Shown here: one piece after another, positions 1 to 14,216 of the stretch
How the letters are laid out: each line of letters opens with the position of its first letter
Numbering within the stretch: position 1 is the stretch's first letter
NCBI GenBank assembly: GCA_038087015.1
Contig: JASBNA010000084.1
Location: forward strand, 109,161-173,160
DNA from: Cerrena zonata
Taxonomy: Eukaryota > Basidiomycota > Agaricomycetes > Polyporales > Cerrenaceae
Direction: 5' to 3'
Length of the DNA: 64,000 nt
Made by a program: the position numbers and the translations under genes
The notes under the pieces: model-generated
What the model was told of the DNA's origin: nothing
Database searches by the model: none
Seen by the model: only the letters and a program-made list of their open reading frames with translations

Positions 1-568
1 AAAACAGGCGAGGCGCGAGGAAGGGAGACGGGTACCGATTGAAATGAAACGGGAGGCGAATCGAAAGGTTGGAAGTACAAGGGACGATTATCGGGACCAT
101 AGATAATAATGGGACCGTTGAGAAGTGAGGGCGTGCCCGCATTAGATGATAGAGGGCAGGATGGGTGCGACGACGAAGTGCTGACGTGGCGGGCCAGTGG
201 GGCGAGGATAGCGGATGTCTTCGCTGATAGTTGTCGTGCCGCAACACGAGCGGATCGTCTCGAGGGGGGAGATGGCATTCCAACACCAAAGGGAAGCAGT
301 CCGTCGGAACAGAGGGCTTCAAAGAGAGAGTCGAGAGGATGGTTAGGAGACATAAGCAAATGGTCGTGGGAAAAAAGACGGAACTTTGCGGAGGACGTCG
401 GCGCGAGCAGGAAAACAGTTGTATTTTTGTCACGTGAAGAGGGAAGATGCAATGTAAAGGGAGCCGGCAAATTGCGATGGACGTTCGGCAAAGAGCGGTT
501 GAGTTTTTTGCACGTGACTTTTGGATATGCACAATAGATAACCAACCCTAAAGGGTCGGAACTAACAC
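1..568. other. Upstream flank, no gene supported
   Basis: The open frames on + (for example from 109) have no family resemblance, low-complexity charged composition and no splice structure. The stretch probably holds the promoter and 5' leader of the RAD52 gene that starts at its right edge. No TATA box or other element stands out. Confidence 0.5.
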
Positions 569-2573
569 ATGTCGTATTTCACCTCACGGTGGCCTTCTGC
601 AACATATCTGGACTTGACTACGTCCACATATGTTTGTAACTCCTATCGTATGTCAGGAGCACTCAGCGGACACTTGCTAGAATCCTTTATGCTAGCACAA
701 ACTCCTCGTGGGCCATTCGGCCAAAGTACACCTCAAGTTATGACGAGTGGCGCAATGGCTTTCGCCCCGTCGATGCACGGAACATTTTCTCAACTACCCT
801 CTATGCTGGACCATAGTGCTCTCATGGAACTCTCAGAAGAAACGTCCAACAAGATTGCTGAAATGCAAGCCAAACTAAACAAGAAACTAGGACCCGAATA
901 TATCTCACAAAGACCGGGTCCGGGCGGTGCACTAAAGTTGACTTATGCTGAAGGCTGGAAGATAATAAACCTCGCGAACGAAGTGTTTGGATTCAACGGA
1001 TGGAGCTCGAGCGTTGTCAATCTGACGACGGACTTTGTTGATTACTTGGAAGAAACGAAACGATTCAACGTCGGCGTTACTGCAGTTGTGAGAGTCACCC
1101 TGAGAGATGGAGTGTTCCACGAAGATGTAGGGTATGGTATGCTCGAAAACTCTAAGAGTAAAGGTGCTGCATTGGACAAGGTAATGACCATGAAATCACG
1201 GACTGAAAGAGCTCTTCGCTGACTAACGACATGATAGTGCAAGAAGGAAGCGGTCACGGATGGAGTCAAACGTGCTCTCCGTAACTTTGGTAACCTTCTA
1301 GGAAACTGTCTATACGATAAGTCGTATACTCAAGAGATTGTCAAGATAAAGGTCCCGCCCGTATGCCCTATTTTGTTTCGTCTTGTGATGAGTTTGATTC
1401 TCATAAAGCATCTAGCCAAAATTCAATAGGGACGAATTGCACCGCAGGCCAGAGTTTGCAGAGCCAAAACTGCCAGCTCAAACGAACGGCGCAGGACCGT
1501 CAACCTCTGCCCATATTCCAATAGTAAAGTCTGAGCCTCAGCAACCTGTTGCCGGCCCTTCGAAGCCACAAGCAATACCTCCGCATATGCGCCCAAACAT
1601 GGGCAATGTGGTAACTCCCAGCAAACCTCCCGCTAATGCACCTAAACCGATGTCGAACATAGGCTTGAACACGCCTATTACTCCAGCTAACTTCAGTACG
1701 AATCGTCCAGCCGCACCACCACGACCACCCATAAATCCACCCCCTCAGGTACAGTCGAAACCAGCACCGCCACGGGCACCGTCTCCAACGACAGAAGACA
1801 GACATGTCACATTCGCCGAGTCCCAGGATGAGTATGATTTTGGGTCGGATGATGCATTTTATGCTGCCGTTGACTTAGACGGCTTGGGCGACGCTGGTAT
1901 TGGCGGACATATCGATTTCGACGAAGGAATGGGAGGAGTAAGTGGAATTGAAGAAGATATAAGTATGGATGTCGATAGGAGTGTTCAAGCGATCTCAAGA
2001 CCTGCGGGTCCTCAACAATCGATACAACCCATGCAACAAAAGCAAGTTGCACCACAACAGCCTCAGCAGCAGTCACGTCCTCCACAGTCGAATGCGGCTC
2101 CGAAGAAAACTAGAATGGAGATTCTAGAAGAATACGAACGGGAACGGCTTGCGAAAGAACAAGAGAACGAAAGACAGCAGCAACAGCAACAGTCCTCAAA
2201 ACAAGTTAATAACTCCGCTTCGTCTGGTGCTGTCCCGTCTACACCTATGGGTGGATTCCGTTTCCCTACTACTTCGAATGTCAATCAGGGTGGTCGACCT
2301 ACTGGCCAGAACTCCGCTCGAACAGGAACCTCGAACTTTGGCTCTAGTACAGGCAACGGACTCGGGTTGAAAAGGACGTTTGATACCGCTCAGTAAGTTT
2401 CTCTATCTGAATCATCATTTTGCGACGGTGAGGTTCTGACTGGACTTGGTAGATCTGGTCAACGAAGACCAGTTCAAGGCATGGGTTTAGCACAAGCAAC
2501 TTCTGGGAAACGAGAACCACTAGGCGCACTTGAAATTGGAGATGGCGGGGATGTGAAACGGCTCAAGAGGTAA
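569..2573 (+). CDS. RAD52: RAD52 homologous-recombination mediator
   Basis: RAD52 anneals single strands and loads the recombinase during double-strand-break repair in the nucleus. Four exons fit: 569-1180, 1238-1360, 1416-2392 and 2453-2573, giving about 610 residues. The Rad52/Rad22 fold lies at about residues 100-260: LGPEYISQR, the [13 protein letters not shown] stretch, RVTLRDG, then [16 protein letters not shown] and LGNCLYDK, which match the signature of the family across the first intron. The rest is a long disordered tail rich in P, Q and N, with a run of six glutamines and basic-acidic patches, where the Rad51 and RPA contacts sit in known homologues. Intron 1 has branch site CTAAC and acceptor TAG. 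The start is uncertain: ATG at 569 opens the frame, but ATG at 650 ([10 protein letters not shown]) would remove 27 residues unlike the family. Confidence 0.93.
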
Positions 2574-3096
2574 CACGCCTGTGTGGCTAGAGAACTGGGG
2601 TCGTTCGTTGTTTCCCTCTCGTCTGTTTACACATAATTATTTTGTTGGACATTCTTGCACCTGTTTCGGACCACTGTAACTACATCACATCGTTCGTTGT
2701 CTCGATTGATACCTTGCATTATTTTCTACACGAATCAGATACGAGTATAACATCATTTTAACTCAGTTGCCAAATGCGGACATGGTCGGATCACTTTCAG
2801 TGTGCCAAGTCTTGACATTCTATACTATGCCATGGTCTGCTCCTAAGTCTATTATATCTCAAGCAACGTTACTTCTCTATTTACTACATAAGTCTCTATG
2901 GGACAGTTCTTAGTGAACCCCTGTCCCTGTTATAGGATGCTCAGTTTGAGTAGTAACCCAATGTGCGGCGGCACGCGGAAGCACCAGACTCAGGTCGTTC
3001 CGCCGCCTTTTGCTGAAGGCCTTAAAAATGCCATGTTCTCCGGTCTTTCCTGTTCCTTCATACTTTCTAACCTGTGATCGAACTGCGATCACCATC
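2574..3096. other. Intergenic between co-directional RAD52 and MYND genes
   Basis: The first part is T-rich and suits a RAD52 3' UTR; the rest should carry the promoter of the next gene. The frame of that gene is open upstream to 3010, but nothing there looks conserved. No other feature was seen. Confidence 0.5.
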
Positions 3097-4096
3097 ATGT
3101 CTAGTGCCCTCCAACTTCTTGAGCAGGCGTTCAGCGCAAATCGCGGTCAGGATAACAAGAAGACTATTGATTTATATACTCAATGTGTCAAGAAAATCCT
3201 CAAGGTCGAGGGGCTTACCCAACAACTCCCTCCAGGATCTATTACTCTCTCCAACGAGATCCCTAAAGAAGTTCTAGGAATAGCATTCCACCAACTTACT
3301 GCGTTCTTCAGAGAGGGGCAGTTAAACCAGGGTATGTACACTCATAATAACGCTTGTTTACACCTCTAACCTGCTGGATTAGATACTGCCCCTGACGCAT
3401 ACAAGCTGGTCAGCGGATTCCGCTCAGGCAGTAGCAAAAAGTTTCCGCGTTGCATCAGCCCCGAAGAGAAACTGTTATTGAAAGCCCTTCAGATCCATGC
3501 TGGCCTCACTCTAGGTCTTGTTGCTTGGGACCAAAAGGACAGAGCTACAGCAGCGAAGAGGTATCAGGAGGCCTTAGACCTCGCCGCCACGCATCCCCCC
3601 TGGACCAATCCGGACCCTAGGAGCAAAGATTTGGACAGATGGGCTATCAATAACGTGAAGCAGATCAAAGATAACTTTGCCGTCATCACTGAACAGGATG
3701 CGTTCAATGCATTTATGACTCAATTACTCGGGTCACAAGGTGGTGATGTCAGGAGGGAAGTGGCCTCAAGGCCATATGTCCGAGAAGATGCGCTTGGTGT
3801 TCGTCATATCGATGATACCTTTACGGTCGCCACGGATGGTTGTGGCTGTTGCGGCAAGCGCGAAACAAACCTTTCTTGCTGTGCTAAATGCCTGAAGACT
3901 AAATGTGAGTCTACCGATATACTTGCGCACCTCAGTTTTGACATGAGCCCCCATTCTGGTATCGAAAGATTGCAGTCGTGATTGCCAGGTTGCTGACTGG
4001 AAGTATGTAGTTTGCTTCAAAATGAGAGCATGAACGTGGTGCTGACATATTCACAACAGATCCCACAAGCCTGACTGTCGTGTCGTTCCTGCTTGA
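3097..4096 (+). CDS. Small MYND zinc-finger protein (intact copy)
   Basis: Exons 3097-3331, 3383-3904, 3969-4002 and 4060-4096 give about 275 residues. The N-terminal 225 residues are helical and hydrophilic, without a domain I can name. The C-terminus is a complete MYND finger, a protein-protein interaction Zn module: CGCCGKRETNLSC, CAKC, then YCSRDCQVADW, and HKPDC five residues before the stop. All Cys/His ligands are present. The finger is split by two small introns; the first interrupts the Tyr codon in phase 1, and this fixes the acceptor at 3968 rather than the nearby TTGCAG. The same 34-nt and 37-nt terminal exons recur in two damaged copies at 16.7-29.6 kb and 34.7 kb. Start chosen at the ATG in ACCATCATG; a longer frame from 3010 is possible. 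Its target is unknown. Confidence 0.85.
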
Positions 4097-4574
4097 TGTT
4101 GATCTCATGCGTCATGAACTTTTGTAATAAGCTGTTACTACGCAAGTTCAAGGGATTAATTTACCAGCATCGGAAACTTTTTAGTACGAACGGCCTACTA
4201 TCAGATATTATGTATGCTCTCCGTTTGAACGACTGTGAAATACACTAATACTAGATATTTGTGTCAATACATCAACGAGGCTTGCCATACAGGCTACGAC
4301 AACAGAATCAGAGACCCCGTTCTAGGGCCTGAATTACCAACGCCAGATCCTGACAGATGCCTAGGAGGACTGGGTTCAAAGCGTGTCTAACGACCGTGTC
4401 TGAGTGTGTCCAGCGCCGTATCCACTATATTTGAACTCTCGATCTTGTCACTCTTAAGTATGTCATAAAGTGGTGCATTCAGAACAAAACCAGCAGGGTC
4501 ATAGTAGATTTACATAATAGGAGAAAGACACTCAAACCCGTCCAAATATTGTACAGAAAATGAAGCATAGCCAA
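4097..4574. other. Convergent intergenic region
   Basis: Lies between the 3' ends of the MYND gene on + and the giant gene on -. It contains only presumed 3' UTR sequence. No repeat, RNA or additional frame was recognised. Confidence 0.5.
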
Positions 4575-7500
4575 TTACTCGAAGTCGCTGTTGTGCAAAG
4601 GACGTAGATATAATATCTTACCCATGTGAGTGTGTCGATAACCCATTCCCTTTCGCCTACAATTCACCAGATCCTTGAAACAAGTGAGCACATGACCATT
4701 ACATTGGATGTACATGGAATCGCCATCATCCAACCTTTGGACCCCTAACAATTCTTCAGCTTTACACCACGCTTCCACACTGTCCAAATATAGTTGACCG
4801 GAGACAAGACTGAGTTGACTTTGTATTTCCACTGACGGGCACGGATAGGAAGACCGTACCGCACCAGAAATCGTGTAGAAAGAGAGATCTGAGAAGGATC
4901 TCATCCATTCTGTGACGCGGGGGCTGAACATGTGAAGTTTTGAGTGGGGGGACTTTCGAATGTCAGGTAACAGCTCATTTACTTCGTGAGGACTGAGGAT
5001 CATGAAGACCATATTTGTCCCATTGCTACTGCCGGACACGACCCAGCTCACCGGACGCATGAAATCGGGTTCTTGTGGTCGTGAAGATGTGATGGTCGTG
5101 GTGAAGTCCCGGGTCACATACAACCCCGTAGCCCAGGTTCGTCGGAGAGTATCCTGTGCAGTACTTGAAGGTAATAGGTCCACTGCAGGTATGATGTAGC
5201 GAGAAGTAGTGTCAAGTCCACCTGTCAAAATGAACTTCTTGACAACTTCGTGTAGGACTGGCTTCGCAGGGACGACTTTCGGTGGTCGTTCCACTTCGCG
5301 CTCCTGCTCCACTTCTTGGCTGACTTCACGCTCCTGTTCTTCTCCAAGTCCTGTCTCGGAAAGCTTAGTAATCCCGAATGTGTTCAAACGGTCCCCAATT
5401 TCTGGAAGCTGGAAGGCGAGGTGCTCCGTATCACCAAAAGAAGGTACTTCCATCCCATACAGCTCTTCAAGGGGTTTCGACTCACGCTGTCTCCATGCAT
5501 CGCGAAGAGCTCCAACACCGGACGAGATAAAATACCTTGAATATGCCTTCTGACGTCGGTCATGATCTACACCCTGTTGTGCCCACAGCGGAATGTATCG
5601 CTCGGTTTCAGAAAAGGTTTCAAGTATGGCCCATACGATGATATCGGAAACTTCAGGAGTAGTATCAGCCTTAGTATCGGGTGAGAGTTCCCTAATCTCG
5701 CGAAGGCGGCGGTCGATCTCAGGTGGTGCACAGAATACGAGAGATTGACTATGACCAAGCTTCCTCATCCTCATACACCCTATACGCTCCATATTAGAAC
5801 CTAGTCGCGGTAGCATCTAGTAATGAAACATACCTTGGACTAGTCGATCTTTTGTCACCTTAGGACCTAACGTGACCACCGCCCGAGCGGCCCTTGGCAG
5901 TCTGAGGTCTGTTCCGCGAGTATGAGCATCATCAAGGTACACAAGGCATTCATCTAGTCTCTGCTTGAATGACGACGAGTACAAAGGTTCTGTCCTCTGT
6001 TGCTGTTGCTGCGTAACTACTGTCAATTCATCTTCCTCGTTGAAGAAGATTGCAGCAGGTATGTCAGGACGCAGAGAAAGCCAGTATCTCACGAGAGCTT
6101 CATTGTTAAGTTGTAGCATCTGTGCCCCGACATCAAGGAGTACTCGAATATCAGGATATTCGGATGTGAGCTTTCTCAAGAACTCGTAGGTGGTAAGGGT
6201 TTCTTGGTCAGGACCCGTGAGACAGAAGTACGTATTGTTTTCTGGTTGAAGAAGATATGAAAGTACCCGGGCGTTGGTGCTTAGTTGCTCCGCTCGGCTG
6301 AACTGAGTGATAGAAGTTGGTAAGAGGAAACGATTGTCATTCGTCCCACTGAATCCTGTTGTGAGATTTTCGCCTTCTTCGACCAGATCCCAGCCTGTCG
6401 TTGTCAGCTTGTGTGGGAATGTCTTTGCCTCTTGGGGGAATACAATCTGGCAGAGGAAAAAGTCCGCTGTAGAGGAGTTGTTGCGGAACAGGGGCACTAG
6501 CATATTGTCGAATTGCTCCGAATCGTCAAGATTAACACCGGACAACCGCCGAAGGGCTTCTGGGATGTCGTGTCTGTGTTGGACCCATAAGGAATACTCC
6601 AATTCTGGATTGTCCAACTTGTACAGAAGATCGAAGCATTGACGAAGTTGAGGAACGGTCAGACCAGCGTAGTAGTAAGACAGACAGGTAAGTGTGAGTG
6701 CGACATCAGTATGACCGAACTCGGATCGCAAGCTGGGTACGTCCTAGAATGAATAAAGGATAAGCATAAAAACATTCGCTTTCGTCTCAGGAAATACATA
6801 CCTTCGCTTGATATGGGACAGCCAGACATGATCGTTGAAAGTCGTGACCGTAATCAACTTTCCAACGCCGTTCGGACAGAGCATAATGAATAACCCCACT
6901 AGTTCCCGAAAGCAAACCTCGAAGAAGTAGGATATTGGCCCAATCACCAGTTCGTTCAAAATGATTCTTCAGCAGATCATAATCTGACAGGACAAGATCA
7001 GACTCCACTAGGAAGCGATGAATCTTGACCTGAAGAGGTCTGGGTGCGAAGGCCAGGGAAAGGGTTGGTATCTTGTTATTGAGGGCATCAGAGGCAATGA
7101 GATGGCTTAGCTTCCGCTTGACTAATGTACTAAGGATGCGAATTACTGGAAAATTGCCTGGACTTGAATGAACTTCAATCTCCGTGGGGTACTGTGATCG
7201 AAGCTGTAAAGCATGCCCATGTACTCGATGGAGAACCGATTGAATGGTACCCCACCGGTCAGAATGGTTTTGGATAGGTTCTTGGCGGCCGATTGTATAG
7301 ATAAGCTGATATCGAACATGTAAGATCTCATCACTCTCGTCAAGGATAGTTCGAGAGTTCCTCGTTAGCCATTCTTGTGTCTCTCGTAATACCTTAGCAA
7401 GTTCTCGTGAATTAGGATATGCTGAGATCGTTCGATCAACTGCCATGAGCTTCAGAGACAGAATATGCTCGGGTTGAAAGACCAAGATACCACCGCCCTC

Positions 7501-10500
7501 CATACATTGCTGATAAAGTCCTCGGAGGAGGTTTACTTCCTCTTTCCCAATATCTAAGTGCCTCGAAAAGGGGATGTAATATATCCTCCGGTCACAGAGG
7601 TGGCTGAGGCGTTGTACGAGGAGTTCAAACATTTGCTTCGAGAGAGCCTTGAGGACAATGACACGAGCTAGTTGCTTGCGATTGGCAAGCGTCGCGGCTA
7701 CTATCGGGACGATTACAGAGGATTTGCCTTCTCCCATATTCAATTGCAATGCGGTGTTCTTCTCGGAAGGAGGATCTATCATAGCAGAGGCTATATCCAC
7801 CTGAACCTTCCTGATGAGGAAATTTCCTTCAATCTAAGAACCTCTCTTATTTCATGACGTGCAATAAGCATAGAAAGTAAACACAAACCTGTACTAGGAG
7901 CCAGTCGGGCTCACGTAAAGCTATTGCTCGATCAACATGGCTGTTCTTCCTCTCATTTGCGAACTCGTCAGTTCTTCCATAAAGGTAATGATCGAGTAAA
8001 CGCTTTGACCGTTGGTGCTCTAAGATACGTTCCGCGAATTGTACCAGTAGTTCGTGCCAGTCCGGGTTAGGCATCGGGAGTGATGTAGATCTAGAATGGA
8101 TGTTCAATTGCTGTAGCAAAGTTCTGGAGCAGATATTAGGCCATTGTCCAGCTTCGTAGAGAACACGCCCATGAATTGCGGAGCTAGGAGTATTTGCAGT
8201 CTGAATCTGGGACAACAAGGATGTACAATCTTTGGCGGACATTTCCTCATAGTGTAACAAGGACACCAACTCTATTTGTTCTGCTTGTTGACTGCCATCC
8301 GCTTCCAGGACTTCGCAACTTCTGCGTAAATCGTCGACATACAGATTGCAAACCGCCGATGATCGATGATGGTGTGCCTCAAGTCGGGTGAGTACTGCCT
8401 TGAGCTTGGTGGGAGCCAGTAGCTGTGAGCTAAACTGATAAGGGGTGTGAAGCTGTGAGCCAGACTGATAAGATGTGGTAGGTGGCAAACTGGCTGGCAA
8501 TGGGTATGTGAGAAGATGGCTGAGTGTTGGTGGAGAGGGAGACTGTGAATCCTCTATTATAGGATCTTCTACGAGCTGCCGATGTAGTAGACCAATAAGG
8601 TTGTTAGTATTGCTCTCAAGCCACATGTGAGATGGGGGGTGCCCCCAATAAAGTGCAATCTCGAGCGACTGAAAATAGTCTCGTAGTTGTTTGTTATTTC
8701 TACAGCTTGCGAAGTAGTCGTTTGCCTGGTGGATACTTGACGTGATATCAAGCCAGGTACCTGCGTCACCTCCTGGTTCTCGTAGGTTAACTTCGGGCCA
8801 CTGTTGGATGAGATGGTCTACTACTTGATCAAGAGCTAGCTCCTGATCCAGCTTATGGGACGGATCCAAACATGGAGGTTGATTAGCTTCTAGGCGCTGC
8901 CGCAAAATATTTCGGCTGGGTTCAAATCCGTCAGCCAGCGTGTACACCATCAACGGCGAAGGGGCCTCAAGTATGTATATAGCACGACTGGCTATAAAAG
9001 CGAGGAACATCAAGGCCACTTGCTCCATGGACAGGTTGGCATACACCATGGCTCCAAATGTAAATGCTACTTGATACCGCCACTGAGCATGATTGGGATT
9101 CGTGGCACAGCATAGATTATGAAGTTCTAGCCAGCGACTTCTCAGATCATCAGCTAACCAAGCTCTATGATACGACAAGGTCCGTATAGAGTTCTGTTCC
9201 CAATTTGGAGGCCAAGAGCTGATGGTAGAATGGGGCGTCGACCAGCTGGTGATTGTGTTCCATATTGGGAAAGGAAAGTGCGAGATGGTCCTCAGATCTT
9301 CCTTCGAAAATCGTACTATCCGACAAGAAGCTACAAATACATTGCAATGAGTCCACAAGCCATTGACGAGATCATTGTGGATGGTATCATGACAATATGC
9401 CTTAGTAATGTCAATGAGGTCCTGACGGTAGTAGGATAAGGATCGATGCATAGCACGAATTGTCAGATGTTGGGAGGATATAGGGAGCTCGAAGTCATCT
9501 GCAAGCGCAGACCCATGAAAGACTTGGAGAGCTTTCACATGCGAGAAGATACACGAGACTAGAATACCGAAAGCGTCGTGTTGAGAAAGCGACTGAAGCG
9601 ATGGATCCCAATAAGTGCTCTGCATTGATTGAAGATGAAGAGGATAGAAGGAACGACGTGGGGCTATGGCGGCTATAGTTGCAAGTTGCTCTAGGTTATC
9701 GCGCTTGATTTCGACGAAAGAAAAGGACCGAGCACTCTGCAATGCTAATAGTGCTTCTTCAGTTCCAGTTCGTTTGAGAAGGGGGTCTGGTAAGCAATGC
9801 GATGTAACTGCATGAAGATAGATCATATAGAACCAACTCTTCATCCCGCTTTCGCTGGAAAGGCAACCGAGAGTGTCATCGATCGTAAAGATGTGGTACT
9901 CCACGGAAGTGAGTGATTTGGTGTCAATATGAACAATGACATGGTCGTCAGTACACTTCGTGACAACGGTCCCGAATGGAATTACGATCAGGCGAGATTC
10001 TGGAGTGTGTGCAGCATGAAAGTGTTTCTTTCGTAGAACGAGTTGATTGGTGAGCCCGAACATGGTTCCGGCGGCTTGGCAGTCGTCTACAATGTATCCT
10101 CTCGTGTTCCCCGACTCCAGCTGCCCGTCTTCATTGACAAAAAATGTTAGATGAGACCGAGGGAAATCGACGCGGATTCTCTTCGAAGTAGAATGGGGGT
10201 GATAGGTTATAATCATATGCCGGGCTTCTTCCAGTGGCCGAAGATGAGTCGATACCATATCAAAAAGACTGCTGTAGACATCGACCATTTGGGTCTCATA
10301 ACGTTGTACCCGTGTTAGTTTCCGTGATTCAACATCGAGGTAGAAATTCGCTTTGTTTGCGTGCCAAACATCATTGAGAGGCCGAAATTCAATGACCCGT
10401 GTTCCGAGATTCAACCAGTGTACGTAGTGATGCGTGAGAGGAAATGGAAGATCATCGGCCAAGATGGAATGTGGGATGACTTCCGAAACCTCAAAATTTC

Positions 10501-13500
10501 CACCTGCGACTTGACGAGAGGCCCGAACAAGCAGCTGTCCCTCAGAGAATGCGAAAGAGACCTTGAATTTGATGGTCAGTAAGCGACGTGAATGCTATGT
10601 AATAATATTATATTACCTCATGTTCATTAAACAAGCGGCGACTTGAAAACTCCATCGGAGCCTCAGCAAATGGGATGACATCTATTATTTGCTGCAGTGA
10701 CGCAGTAAGCGAACGGTCATTTTCTATCTGGGACAGTACTCACGTTGCCAAAAATGCGCTGGTATGTCTCGTGCCTTGTATACGACTTCGGTAAACGTCC
10801 GAGAGGTTTGCCGTTCACCAAAAATCGGCCGTCGAAGATGTTACAGTGGACAACCGCACCAGTAGCTACATGCGTTTTCCACCAATGTGTATTTGAGGCA
10901 TGCACCGGCATCCAACGTGCATCGACGTTCTTTGTGAAACCTGGCCATATAGCTTGAATAGCTTCGTCTAGTCCTCGACTGGTGCTTACTATTTGTTCCG
11001 CAACGGAATCTTGTAGATGGTACCGAAGTCTGTAATCACGGGCGAGAGATCTCTGTACATCAGCCGAAACGTCGTTTTGACAACTAAGGATGTGATAATT
11101 GATTAAAAAAGCACAGTGAATGAATATCCGCGTATCGGTAACTGTGTTGAGGACAGCAGGACGATGACATTGATCAACATCATAGGTACTGCGGCATGTT
11201 GTGGTCACGATAAGGATGCGTTGAGAACACTCCTGGATTTCTTGAGATGTTGTTCTGAGTTCGATGATTTTCTCCAATTCCAGAGCCCACTGATAAGTTG
11301 TACTCCTTGCTTTTCGTAGAATTGTATAGGCTTTTCGTGAAATCTCTGTCCCATATGGTTGGGAGGCGAGCACACGAGAAATGATCATCACTGAGGTTGT
11401 ATTAGCACGAGAGTTTGTCGCATACATGGCGAGTATAGACGTACCGATTGTTTTGACTGCCACAACCTGTCTCCAGTTCGCTTCTACTCCCTTTAGCAGG
11501 GTCTCAAGAATGGCGAGCAGAGACCATAGGAAATGTGGATTGGTCAATACTTCATGCCACTCTCGAACGGAGCCTGAACCCGAGTTACGCGATGAACATG
11601 GGCCCAATTGGCATGTAGACTGCAGTAAGAGTTCATGAACTTCCTCGCGTTCAAACGAGAGGGCATTTGATGTAAGTTCGCGCATGACGTTCAACCACTG
11701 TATTCGACCGCCGCTACGTAGGGTTCCAAACGCAATATGCTCATGTAGAGTTAGCTCCGATGGGCACTTGACCTGCTCTGCTAACACCTCGTTGGATGTA
11801 TGAACGGTAGAAGAAAGCGTGTCCTGAAGATACGCATACGGGCTGTCGTGAGAAAGACTATAAGTCCCATAGTCTGCCACACTAGTACCCATGAACCGAT
11901 TAGCAGCCCAAGTTTTACTGTCACGGTCGTAGAGTCGCCACTGTGATCCATGGGTTCGAAACACCGCTGACTCTGTGGCTGGCATTTTGACGGTACGATA
12001 GTGACTACCGGTAAACTGTTTTGTAGTTGAAGCCAGAGTGATAGACTTGTAAGAAGGTTCTTTCATCCATCCCTCCAAGTTGGATGAATGTAGGTCATGT
12101 TTGGAATCGGCAGGGTCCACACTGGAACCATTAGTCCCTACAGTGCATAGCATGCTGAACGTCACGTTTCTCCAGATGGAAAATACTGCAGGGCATGCTA
12201 GTTCAAAAACGACGCTTTCCGCTTCCAGTTGGTCAGAGGGCAATGGCCATTCGTGAATAGTGATCGATAGTTTCTTTGCTTTCTTCAACAATTGACACTT
12301 TCTACAATCTACTTTGTTGTGTTCAAGTTTCCGACTATACTTCTTCCATACATCGTCATGCTCGAGTGCTGAACTTTGCTCTACGAGTTGCTCGTGTTCT
12401 TCATTTAGCGCCTTGAGACGGTTAGTTTTGGAGTTCCGTTGAGCTGTAGCTTGGCTTTCCATGTCCAACTTGAGATCTTGGAGCATAGACGACTGTCGGA
12501 AATATCGAACAGAAACGGAGGTAGCTGTTATCGTGTCGGAGAAAACGGATGAATGTGTGCCGAATGAATCCATTGCGTTCTGGTATCGCTCCACTATATA
12601 ACGTTCAATCTCATCCGCACGACTGATGAAACGAGAGTGACGAAATAGGAGTGGGTGGAGAAAGGTGTGCGGAATTTCCGGTACATATTCGCAAAGGAGA
12701 GGAAATTGGGCGACAGAGATTTTGTCGAGTGCGACCCAAATTTCCATCAGAGTAAGAACCATGATCGACCCATCTTCTGGGTTTGAGGTGTATTGTGTCA
12801 TAGCCAATTCGCGATATTGACTGAAACATGACTCGAGGGTTGTGCATGCGCGCGGGTTGTCGAGATTGTTCTCGATCCAGAAATCGATGTAAATTTGAAT
12901 AGAGTCCTCAAAGCTGTGTAACGCAACTACACCGTGTTTACGGAATTCCTGTGAGAGACCTTTTTCGCCACTATAGCGAATAAAGTCTGAAACTCGCCCC
13001 AGATGAGAAGGATTTGTGGGTGTGAAGTCCTTCACAGGGAGCTCGCCGTGTTGTTGTAGAGTCTTGGCAATGAAGTCGTATGACTTTGGTAAAGTGAGTG
13101 TAGTGGCGGTCTCAATATCGCAAGCCAATGGATTCCATGGGGGAGACGCAGCCTGTTGTTGTTGAATTGTTGCCCATCGGTCCTGTAGAACCTTCCCGGC
13201 TCGTTTGACGGCTGCCTCTACAGTAGTATCCACGAATGTGGGCGTAGGAGACTCGCAGAGTTTGTAAAACGCACGAGCCACCTTCGCTCTCATTGTGAAT
13301 AAGAGATCGCTGCATATGCCATGTTCGATTGCTATCGAAACAAGCCTCGAGCGCAGAAACACCATGAAGCTCTTGTATTCATGACGATGTTTCAAAGTTG
13401 TCTGAAGCACAACACGAATAATGAGCCACAGTGGCGCGCGACGCCAAGGTTGGGCGGCATCGAGCCATAGGACCTCATCAGCAATCCGTTTTTGAATTCG

Positions 13501-14216
13501 TCGTACCCCGATGACACGACCAAGCCCACCGATAACTCCAACTAAAAGCTGCGAGATGTAGCGTGGGTCAGTCGAGTCCCTCGTTTCGAGTACATCGTTC
13601 CCGGCTTTTTTCGTTTTCGGAGTCACGTCGTCGATTACATCGATATCCATCTGAGCTAGAAATGAAGAGAGCTCCGTAAGAAAGAAGTGATCAGAGAAGG
13701 TTGGAGCAGATATAGCCGCGGCATGGCCAGGATATGAGCATCTGAGTTTCCCGCTGGTACTCATTACGGGCTCGTTCTTCGGAGAGACTTCAAATGTCTC
13801 GAACGTGGTTTCTAGCGCAGTTTTGCGAACGATGACGCATGCGTTCTGTGCACGGATGTGTAGTGCCAATACACCTAAAACACAAGAAACCAATCAACTG
13901 ATGTCAAGCAGATGAAATGACGAAGGTCTCTACCGTTCTCTTTCAGCTGAGATAGGTCCCTATATAGAGATGTCTTTGAAAGAGGGATCTCAGAGGTACG
14001 CAAGATTTGCTTGAGCATCTCGATGAGGGGTGGCCACTGCTCCCCTTCCTCGGCCGAGAGAGAGGCTGCGTATTCTTCTGCGGATTCCAAAACGGCCTGC
14101 AACATAAGTACGTCGAGCCTTTGCTTCCTGTCCTCTGTAGGTGCACTCTGAGGCAGTTTAGGGGGCAAGAATATGTGATAGACAAGGTCTATGAAGTCTC
14201 GAGTGTCGGCCTGCAT
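4575..14216 (-). CDS. Giant DUF6606/DUF3638/DUF3645 protein (about 3,109 aa)
   Basis: Seven exons: 14216-13934, 13874-10744, 10691-10617, 10561-7889, 7833-6802, 6743-5834 and 5800-4575. All junctions are GT-AG and keep frame over 9.3 kb of coding sequence, so the gene looks intact. The N-terminus has the LVYHIFLPPKLPQ motif of the DUF6606 region. About residue 2085, LQLNMGEGKSSVIVPI is the hallmark of DUF3638 and resembles a Walker A loop; IYYIPFSRHLDI and LDESDEILHVRYQ follow, the latter like a DE-type Walker B. DUF3645 begins near VPYQAKDVPS (about 2395), with EFGHTDVALTLTCLSYYY. The C-terminal part has the acidic EQEREV segments and VERPP typical of the family. Fungal databases often label these proteins ubiquitinyl hydrolase, but I see no clear Cys-protease triad and infer only an NTP-binding scaffold. 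The 75-nt third exon is easily missed by gene finders. Confidence 0.9.

Noticed and set aside
109..537. Open frame of 142 codons on + at the left edge
   Set aside because: No domain, no conserved pattern, composition like non-coding DNA, and it ends just before the RAD52 start; more likely promoter and leader.
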